Source: Cyathus striatus (taxonomy: Eukaryota > Basidiomycota > Agaricomycetes > Agaricales > Nidulariaceae). Taken from it: a stretch of DNA of 64,000 bases. Position numbers and translations under genes: made by a program. Of this stretch, positions 55,819-64,000 are shown piece by piece (positions within the stretch are counted from its first letter, which is position 1; every line of letters begins with the position of its first letter). The notes below the pieces were generated by a model. That model ran no database searches, had not been told where the DNA came from, and was given only the letters and a program-made list of their open reading frames with translations. The stretch covers positions 6,138,001 through 6,202,000 of the forward strand of contig JAOVFP010000001.1 in the NCBI GenBank assembly GCA_025738555.1, written 5' to 3'.

Positions 55819-58337
55819 CTAAACAGCACAATAATCCAAAAACCCTTGCACCCGACCCGCCACAGAAGTCGGGAACTTAAACGCCAAAAGCTTATCACCA
55901 AACGTACGCACAATAAGTGCCGTGCCTTCTTTCAAAGCTGCAAGAAGGTTATCCATCAGAAAAGATCCCGATGAGTCCAGAATAACAACTCACAATCCCC
56001 AATCTCACCCAAAACCTCAACCCCTCTCTCCCTCTCACTCTCTCCATCCCTTCCATTCCTCTCCTCCTCCTCAGCAATCCGGGCAAGCTCAAGCGTCCAC
56101 CCCTCTATCTCGGCCAAGAACCGCGTGAACGCCTCGAGAATTTTCGGAATGTCGCGTTGGACTGTACCGAAGGCGTCGCGGCGGAGCGAGGCTGACGTTA
56201 GGAATGATATGACTAGAGAAATGAAGGGGGTTAGTAGGGGTACAAGTAGTGAGAGAAAAGGAGAAATGTGAGTGGGGGGGATTAAGTGTCACGTGACACG
56301 AGACAAACGCAAACGCTAATCGTGACTTTAGCAGATAGAAGACAGCAGATGTCTCATTTCCAGCTCGAGGAAAGGTAAGCGAACACTACAATGAATCCAT
56401 AGACCCCCCAGCGAAGCTTAGCCACGCACGCGCATGCGTGCTACAGAGCATCGAGTCTCGCCTACTTCCCCCCCCTCCCCCAATCGAAAATCAGAAAAGT
56501 CTGAGAAAGGAGCATCTGAAGCTCACGGAGTAGCGTCCACAAGCTATCATCAACAACCCCACATCCCAACACACACACACACACACCTCCTCTCCCCCTC
56601 AAAAACCTAAGAAAGAAGAAAAAACGCACCATCAACAACACCCCTAACACCCTCCCATCCCCGCACACCAACCTCCACACTCCGCCCCACACGCTCCATC
56701 TCAGCCCACTTCCTCAAATCTCCCGCGTACGCTCTCACTTCCCCGGGAACCGTTTCCATCACCCTCTCTTTAGCCCTCTTCACTAGAGTCGCTATCAATC
56801 CAGGTCTCTTGACAGCGGGAACGGAAGGAGCAGCAGGAGGGGGGGAAGCAGCGGCAGAGGCAGGAGCAGGAGCAGGAGACGAGCTAACGCTCCTAAACAA
56901 CTCCGGAACATGATTCACAACATCCGCAATAGGCCCATCACTCGCCAGCACATCCAACACACTCTCCACCTCCGAAGGCCTTCCCGATTTAAACACCCTC
57001 TTTCGAAGCACCTGTGCAGGCGATCCCACCTCCACCTCCTTCTTCTTCACTTCCACCTTCTGCACCGCAGGAGGCGGGGGAGGGGGAGCACCCCGCCTCA
57101 GTGTCTCCTGATACCTCTCCCCTAAGAACAAGAGGGAATTGCGGAGGAGAGTAGCCCAAAGCGTAGGTTGGAACTTCTGATCCGTAAATATCTCCTCCAC
57201 GACTCCAGGGAACGTCTGTAACCGATAAAAAAGCTCCTGGTAGGCAAAGTACATCTGAAAAACATTCCCCTCCTTGCTCGCTTTCGCATCCGTCCCCTCA
57301 ATGAGCGCAGCCAACGGCGCACTCGTAAGAATCCGTTGCGACAGCGCAGAATCAACGATATACGCAGTCGTAAGCCACGTAAATGCCGCTATGAACCCTA
57401 AAATCGCACTGCGGAGCACGAGGGAGACATTTGTGAATGGTAAAACGAGGAACGACGTGCGTGGGCGGAGGAGGTGGCCTATGATTGGCTTGAGGAGGGT
57501 GTTGAGGATGGGTGTGTAGGATAGTATGGGGAAGAAGATGAAGCGGAGGAGGAGGAAGAGCGCGAATGTGAGTGGGATGGAGACGAGGGAGAGGGCCAGA
57601 GCAGTGAGTGGCATTGTGAGTATTGAAGGGGGTGCACTTGAGAATGGAGCCCGGAGGAGGATTGCACGTAGGGCTTGGAGGGTGATTAAAGGCAAGACGG
57701 ACAGCAGGAGGTAGAGCGTGCGCGGGGAGAGGTACTATGGGTGTTTTCTGTACCGTTACGCATGCTAGCACAGGAAGAGAAGTAGAAAGAAGAGACATAC
57801 TTTGACTTGGCGAACAGCGATAGCTTTGGGTCTTTTGGTTCAAAGGAATACGCTAGGAAGATGTACACCGCGAGCAAAGCAAGAGCAGAGAGAGCATGTA
57901 TCAAGAACGTTGTTTTTGGCTTGTGTGCATCTTCCACGCCGAAGAGAGAAGGGAAAGGGGCGATGTTCCCCTTGGTCTAGGTTCTAAAATCTAGTCGGCT
58001 CTCTGCATTAAACGAAAGCAAAAAGCAACCTACCACCAACCCCACCCTTCCTAGCCACCAGCACAGGCAACACCTCTGCAATCCACAGCAATCCCGTCGC
58101 CAGGATCACTTTAACATTAATCGGAATCAGTAGCGTGCCAATCCACCCATCGCCCCCTTGCATATCGCAGTCCCACTGGCCACTGCCCATGCGAGAACGA
58201 CAGTCCTTGGTAGAATGTACTTGAGCTGTTTTTGGCTGAGGGAGTGGGTTAGGTAGAGGCGTAGGCGGGGAGAGAGGGCGCCCGTGAGGAGATGGAGGGA
58301 TGGGTTCGTTATTGCTCGGATGAGCGTTCACGCGCTG
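55819..58337 (-). pseudogene. Ndc1-like nucleoporin, copy A2 (best preserved)
   Basis: The most complete copy. A 362-codon frame (57695-56607) holds the last membrane segments (LVSIPLTFALFLLLRFIFFP, SAILGFIAAFTWLTTAYIVD), FAYQELFYRLQTFPG, LWATLLRNSLLFLGERYQE, the Pro linker, LDVLASDGPI and KRAKERVMETVPGEVR. The C-terminal exons read DAFGTVQRDIPKILEAFTRF, IEGWTLELARIAEEEER, an intron at about 55932-55988, and LKEGTALIVRTFGDKLLAFK to the stop at 55819. Lesions: a one-base deletion near 58160 (TATGGC to TATGC), and TAC to TAG at 57735-57737. Compensating small deletions near the N-terminus scramble about 15 residues. Despite its length it is therefore broken, although an unseen intact paralogue likely exists elsewhere. 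Confidence 0.7.
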
Positions 58338-58491
58338 AACCGTCTAAAACGGGATCACGCTGGAGTCTAGACGGTCCGGTAAAACTCCGTAACCCCCTCC
58401 TCCCTTCGTCCCTCCTCCCTTCGCCCTCCCTCCCCTCTCCTGTCCTTCTCTCCCCCTTATTCACTCGAACGACTGTTTACGGTCTCTAAGA

Positions 58492-59694
58492 ATGCCTAGT
58501 AATACCAAGAAAGTCAACAAGCCGCGCCGAGACCAACGTACTTACTCAGATCAGCACAAATGCTGTGGCATCAGGGCTCGCGAGCGACTTCGCCAACACT
58601 ACGGAACCCATTCTAAATATCAGTGGTGGATCTTTACTGGGTAATGCTAGAGGTGAAGGAGGTTCGGGTGCTGCGAAGGACGCTATGCTAGGGTCCAGGT
58701 ACGCTCATTCGATGGAATTCGGTCTGACAGAAACTGACTACATTTTTCTCATCTAGCAATGCTGATTCGATTACTGAGACCAAATTACGAACGGCTAGGA
58801 GTCTCTCAAGAATGCGTATATCAGCCCCTCCCGATCCTGCAAAGGGTACTTCTGACCCAGATAAGCTACCATGTGCCACTCCTACCCTCAAGACTCCCGA
58901 TGTCTGCCATCCATTCAGAAGGCCTTACTATCGCCGAAGAAATGTCGTCAGCCGCTACTTCCGGCGCATCAAGTGAAGATATCTGTGCTCGAAGCTCGTG
59001 TTTAACTCCAAGAGGGGATGATCCCTAGTACACCTACCCAGAAGCTCTAACGAGCGCAGAAATCCCAGCCTATGTTTCGTCTTCGTACTCTTCCGACAAC
59101 GCTGAGCCCATTCACCTCCAACGAGCCACATCACTTACCAAAGCTCCCGCTACCACATCCAAACCTTCGAAAGAACCTCCCCGAATCGAAAATCCAGCAC
59201 GCGGTCAAATCACCTAACACCCCCTACTCGAAGACAAAACCACCTGTCCACAAAGAGTGCGAAACCACAGCCGCTCTTCCTCCTGTCCAATTCTCCTAAT
59301 TCCCTTGGACTCAAAAGAAAATTTACGGGACTTGATGAGTGCTCAGATCAGACTTACGCCTTTTACCAAGGACTGTTTATGCTCAAAGGAATATTTAGCT
59401 TGCTCTCTACCCCTCTGTGCGACGTTACCTAGCTCGAAGGACTCAGCTGTACTCTGCGCAGTGGATTCGAATTTACTCAGTCTCAGCCCGAGGCCGCAGG
59501 ACCCAGTCGTCCTTTCTCCATACACGAATGCGCATACGTTTAACAAGGAAGGAAGAATAGTAGATCTAAGTCTCGCCTCTGTCAAACCGCGTTACCGACC
59601 GAAGAGGAGCCGGTCGTTGCATAGTGGTGTTATTCTGCGAGATAGTAATAGTGCGAGGCAAGACCTTGAGGGTGCTCATGAAAGGTTGCGATGA
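58492..59694 (+). pseudogene. gene X2, unknown Ser/Thr/Pro-rich protein
   Basis: Homologue of X1 starting MPSNTKKVNKPRRDQRTYS. The intron 58699-58756 (58 nt) joins AMLGS to SNADSITETKLRTARS, and SRMRISAPPDPAKGTSDPDK follows, which X1 has lost. TCG has become TAG at 59026-59028. The C-terminal block VKPRYRPKRSRSLHSGVILR matches X1 almost exactly. The first exon is not open throughout in one frame, so either a second small intron (after CTTACTCAG) or decay is involved. No domain recognised; basic, disordered composition. Confidence 0.45.
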
Positions 59695-59997
59695 TGTTTA
59701 TACGCAAAGAGGAAATGTAGTAGCGTAGGTTGCTTAGCTAAGGGCACATTTATAGGTTAGATCTAGGTACATAGTTGTATGAAAGTCGGAAATACTTTAT
59801 TCACATGTCGATACTATACAGACTATACATAACTCATATGTACATCACATGTCATAGCAAGAAGAAATCGCAATTCACTCACGACAAACCGCACAAAGAG
59901 TAATAAAAATATACCACCAGTAACCACATTTTACTTCTTCAACATACAAACACAACTTCACCGAACGCCCAACTATCCAACCACCCACCAGCAACGT
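59695..59997. other. convergent intergenic between X2 and Ndc1-B2
   Basis: Matches 38525-38802 nearly base for base; non-coding. Confidence 0.5.
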
Positions 59998-62400
59998 CTA
60001 AACAGTACAATAATCCAAAACCCCTACACCCGACTCGCCATTGACCAAACGTACTCACTACAAGCGCCATGCCCTCTTTCAAAGCTGCATAAAGGTCGTC
60101 CGTCAGCAAATATCCCGAGAAGCCACAAAATAAAAACAACTCACAATGCCCAATCTCACCCAACACCTCAACACCATTCTCCCTCTTACTTAACCTATCC
60201 CTCGCATTCCTCTCCTCTTCCTCAGCAACGCGGGCAAGCTCAAATGTCCACCCTTCTATCTCGGCCAAGAACCTCGTGAACGCCTCAAATATCTTCGGAA
60301 TGTCGCGTTACAGCGGTGCCGAAGGCGTTGCGTTGGAGCGAGGTGGATGTTAGGAATGATATGACTAGAGAAATGAAGAGGGTGAGTAGGGATACAAGTA
60401 GCGAGAGAAAGGGAGAAAGAAAGGGGGCATATAGCCGGAATCGGTATCACGTGACAACAGAGATATAGCGCCAACTGCAACTTGAACAGGACAGAAAGCA
60501 AACAGTCGAAGGCTTATCCCCACTTAGAGGGAATGCGAGAAGATGATCCACTAATATAGGCATAGACCGCCAAACGGAGCTTAGCCACGCACGCGCATAC
60601 GTGGTACAGGTAACCAGTCTTGCTCACCCACCTCCCCCTCCCCCAATCGAAAATCACATGGGGATGAAGCACATCAAGCTCGTGGTGTAGCACCGCCATC
60701 CCACCAGAGACAAACCCCCCCCCTCCCGCTCAAAAAACCAAAAACCAAAAGGAACAACGCACCATCAACAACACCCCTAACACCCTCCCCACCCCCTCAC
60801 ACCAACTTTCACACTCAGGCCAACACGCTCCATCTCAGCCCACTTCTTCAAATCCCCTATGTACGCTCTAACTTCCCCCGTAACACGCTCTATCACACTC
60901 TCTTTCGCCCTCTTGGATAGAGCCACTATCAAACTAGGTTTCTTGATAACGGGGGCGGAAAGAGCAGGAGGGGGAGTGGGAGAAGCAGTGGAATGAGAAG
61001 TAGGACCGCCACCCTCTCCTTCGCCCTCTTGGCTGCCGCTATCAATCCAGGTTTCTTGATAGCGGGGGCTGAAGGAGCAGGAGGAGGAGGGGGAGAAGCA
61101 GAGGCAGGAGAGGAAGCAGCAGGACACGAGCTAACGGCTCCTAAACAACTCCTGAACATGATTCGCAACATCCACCACGGGCCTATCACTCGCCAACACA
61201 TCCAACACACTCTCCACCTCCGAAGGCTTTCCAGATCCAACCACCCTCTTTCAGAGCACCTGTACAGGCGATTCGACTTCCACATCCCTCTTCACATCCA
61301 CGTTCTGCACAGCAGGAGGCGGGGGAAGGGGAGGGGGAGCACCTCGCCTCAACGTCTCTCGTTACTGCTCCTTTAAGAATAGTAGGAAGCTACGGAGGAG
61401 AGGAGTTCAGAACGTAAGCAGGAGCTTCTAATCCTGCGACCCCAGCAAACGTCTGTAGCCGACAAAGCCCTGCAAATTGTTCCCATCTTTGCTCGCTTTC
61501 GCATCTGTCCCTCAATCAGGTCAGCCTACGGCGCAAACGTAAGAATCCTGTGCGAAAGTGCAGTATCGACGATATATGCAGCCGCAATCCACGTGAACGC
61601 CGCTATGAATCCCAAAATCGTGCTGCGGAGGAGGGAGACGCATATGAATGGCAAAACGAGGAAGACGTGTATGTGTGGAAGAGGTGGCCTATCATTGGAG
61701 TGAGGAGAGTGTTCACGAGCGGAGTGTAGGAGAATAGAGGGAAGAGGATGAAGCGGAGGACGAAAGCGTGAGTGAGTATGATGTAGACGAGGGGAGGGAG
61801 AGGGCTGTGACTCGGATTGCGAGTATTGAGGGGGGTTCGGAGGGGAATTGGGTGCGGAGGTGGATTGCGCGTGGGTGTCGAGGGTTATGAGGGAGGGGAG
61901 AGCAGGAGGTCGAGCGTGCGTGGGGAGAGGTAGTATAGGACTTCCCTGTAGTGACACTGAGTAAAGGAAGAGATGTAGGAGGAGGAGACGTACCTGGACT
62001 TGACGAAGAGCGATAGCTTTGAGTCTGTGTTCAGAGGAGTACGATAGGAAGTCGTGCACCATGGACAGAGTGTGAGCAGCCTAGATGTGTATCATGAATG
62101 TCGTTTTCGGTTTGCGAATTTTCCACGCTGACGAGAGAAGGGAGAGGGACAATGATTCCCTCGGCCTCGGTTCTACACCATCCTCAGTACAATCTAACGA
62201 AAGCGGGGAAGGCAACGTACCACCACTACCCTTCCTCGATACATTCACAGGCAGCACCTCCGTAATCCAAGCAACCCCACCGCCAGAATGACCATCACAC
62301 TAATCGGAATCATCAGTGTGCCAATCCACCCGTCATCACCCCGCCATATTGAGAGGGTGGTGGTAGCGCGTAAGGTACAAAGGGATGCGATGCAGCATAG
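59998..62400 (-). pseudogene. Ndc1-like nucleoporin, copy B2 (second subtype)
   Basis: Close relative of B1, with the same internal duplication (60930-61080), the same C-terminal exons (IEGWTFELARVAEEEERN, GEIGH, intron, ALKEGMALVVSTFG, stop at 59998-60000) and a membrane block at 61700-61550 (TILGFIAAFTWIAAAYIVD). Frames are broken in many places, e.g. near 61440 and 61870. The extreme N-terminus cannot be placed with certainty. With A2 and X2 it completes unit II. Confidence 0.55.
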
Positions 62401-62815
62401 GCACCTAGGTCTTTAGTGTAATACCGATGGTTATAAGTCTGTGTCTAAAAGAGGAATGCGAGTGTAAGCAGGCTAAGGAGTGGAACAATTTGAATCAAGG
62501 CGAGCGTACCAGTAGTGACAACCATGACCCTCGAATTCATCCTGGGACCTAAATTGCGTTGGTTAGTGCTTTACAGCATTGAGCTCGTGCTTCTTCTAGT
62601 CTAGGCTCTGAGTGCGACATGTATATGTTTGCATATCCACAATCTTTGAATATTGTTCAGTCTTCTGCATTGGGTGAATGAAAGTGGGACTCAGCTTCGC
62701 ATCATGTGATATTGTGACTGCCAGTGCCTCATACGCTTAGCGCCAACTTAGCGCTCAGCACTCAACGTCAACTTTCAAGCTCTCAAGCACCAGTGACAAA
62801 CCATCTCAAAAGCCC
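62401..62815. other. Ndc1-B2 5' flank and start of NWD-upstream block
   Basis: 62430-62800 matches 41290-41660. The match, including GCATCATGTGA and TCTCAAGCACCAGTG, stops at about 62815, where unit I continues toward NWD2 and this copy does not. This is the breakpoint of unit II. Confidence 0.6.
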
Positions 62816-63059
62816 CCTTTTCTATGGAAACCCGGAGCACCACGCTCAGAAGCATCAAAAGATTTCGTGCTCCGAGCATCGGCTGCTCGGCAGATCGCCT
62901 ATGCCTTCGCTTAGATATGCATGCTCCGGTAATGAAATTTGGTAGCAACTTGCCTCGCATAATTATCCGGACCCATCCGGTTTTGCCTAAATTCGGATAA
63001 TATCCGTGGGTATTCGGCCTTAGTCTGTGGGGTTGAACTTGGGTGCCATACTTTCATGT
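62816..63059. other. short inverted CGGAGCAC/GTGCTCCG block
   Basis: CCCGGAGCACCACGC (62828) is mirrored by GTGCTCCGAGC (62867) and CATGCTCCGG (62930). Then ATCCGG/ATTCGG words recur to 63020. Possibly a small mobile element at the breakpoint; boundaries unclear. Confidence 0.3.
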
Positions 63060-63800
63060 ATTTCACTTAAAGTATGGTTTCTAGACTAATACATTATGAA
63101 AATTTACAAAAATTTAACCAGTAATAGTTCATGTTGATATAGTTAAAATAAGAATCTCTATTGAATGTCAAGGACAATGTATTAATTATATAATTTGACT
63201 CTCTCATCCTAATTCTATAGCTTGTTCTTTCTTTCCTTCCCCCATCAAATAAATTATCTTATATATCCACCATTTATTCTCCATTCCTTTGTAAATTGGT
63301 GTACTATTTCAACCTCCCTCAATGTCAAGAATGACATATTGACTGTACGTTTCAGGGCTTTTGTTCTATTGCTATCAAGTCTTCTATTATTTCTTCCCCA
63401 AACTAAAAATTACTATCATTTCACTACAATGTGTGGTCAATTTGTTTCTTAAATTGATGTATCGTTAGCACTATACTGAATGTTGATAACGACCAATTAA
63501 ACATAAAATTTGGTGCTCATGTTCCAATGCTATCTATTTTTCTATCATTCATTCCCCACTCCAATGATTTATTATCATTTCGCCACCAGTTGTGGCCTGT
63601 TCGTTTTTTAACTTAGCATATGATTAGCCCTCGTTTCAAAGTTTAGAATGACATATTAATCATATGATCCAGACTTCATGTTCTAATGCTATGATTTATT
63701 CTTTCCTATCTACCCCTCCACTAATGATCTACTACTTTAAAGTCTAAACTCTTTCTTTTATGAATGTATGCACAGGCACATTCCATTTTTGATTTAAACT
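63060..63800. repeat. diverged tandem repeat, period about 155-159 bp
   Basis: Anchors TTCTATAGCT (63213), TTCTATTGCTATC (63364), TTCCAATGCTATC (63522) and TTCTAATGCTATG (63681) are spaced 151, 158 and 159 bp. Between them the order TTC-CCC, TTATTATC, TTTCxxAxC, ATGACATATTxA recurs. At least four diverged units. No coding sequence. Confidence 0.55.
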
Positions 63801-64000
63801 GTATTGTTATGGGTCGTGTACTCATAATGGTGGTGTATTCCTATGAATATACTAGTTAGTGAATATATGTGTCTGTTACCTTTGGTTTGTGAGTCTTGAG
63901 CCTTGAGTCGAGTTGGGGGTCTGTTATAGCAGTCTAGATCATGACGATCAATAAGGTACTGCCAAAGGTACTCATAAGCAAATGTCACGTAACAAGTAAC
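63801..64000. other. no gene seen at right edge
   Basis: Nothing recognised in the last 200 bp. Confidence 0.4.

Noticed and set aside
1..64000. CRISPR array, bacterial operons or ribosome binding sites
   Set aside because: The window is eukaryotic; the repeats seen are WD40 units, MITE subterminal words or satellites, with no spacer-repeat structure.

Overview
The window looks like a repeat-rich stretch of a basidiomycete (probably Agaricomycete) nuclear genome. Reasons: short GT-AG introns, two NACHT-WD40 (NWD, fungal NLR-like) genes, the tail of a KDZ-type transposase, a hAT transposase, a chromodomain Ty3/gypsy element and a tRNA-derived SINE. Almost no gene here has a clean reading frame; most coding sequence is decayed paralogue or transposon.

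Layout: one cassette seems to be present three times, head to tail. Its order is Ndc1-like gene A (-), unknown gene X (+), Ndc1-like gene B (-), and NWD gene (+). Unit 0 spans about 3.6-14.7 kb: A0 3625-5206, X0 5542-6985, a B0 remnant about 6986-7306, NWD1 10344-14699. Unit I spans about 34.8-47.6 kb: A1, X1, B1, and NWD2 43258-47593. Unit II spans about 55.8-62.8 kb: A2, X2, B2, then a breakpoint where the NWD-upstream DNA begins. Between the units lie AT-rich, CpG-free stretches packed with nested transposable elements.

Mobile elements: a hAT element (1-3624) sits inside A0. It contains a 1.4-kb LTR-like insertion with a CTGG/CCAG duplication. Three about 1.05-kb solo-LTR-like copies lie at 5782-6834, 20585-21648 and 23166-24219. 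A gypsy chromovirus (25299-32245, perfect CCCCT target duplication) sits inside a long-TIR element (24721-33098). There are also a SINE with an 18-bp duplication (19100-19370), a hAT MITE with an 8-bp duplication (17664-18267), TA-flanked MITEs, a KDZ transposase tail and relics resembling a hydrophobin and a methyltransferase.

Two signals stand out. First, the DNA alternates between CpG-rich blocks (cassette genes A, X, B and NWD promoters) and blocks where CpG is almost gone. Two copies of one LTR show this directly: about 38 CpG in one, none in the other, replaced by TpG or CpA. Second, both NWD genes encode a short Gly/Asn/Gln-rich N-terminal motif, a NACHT domain, 14 near-identical WD40 repeats (two seven-blade propellers) and a C-terminal hydrophobic tail anchor. 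Both also carry a few independent disabling lesions. All family assignments come from reading motifs; no database search was possible.
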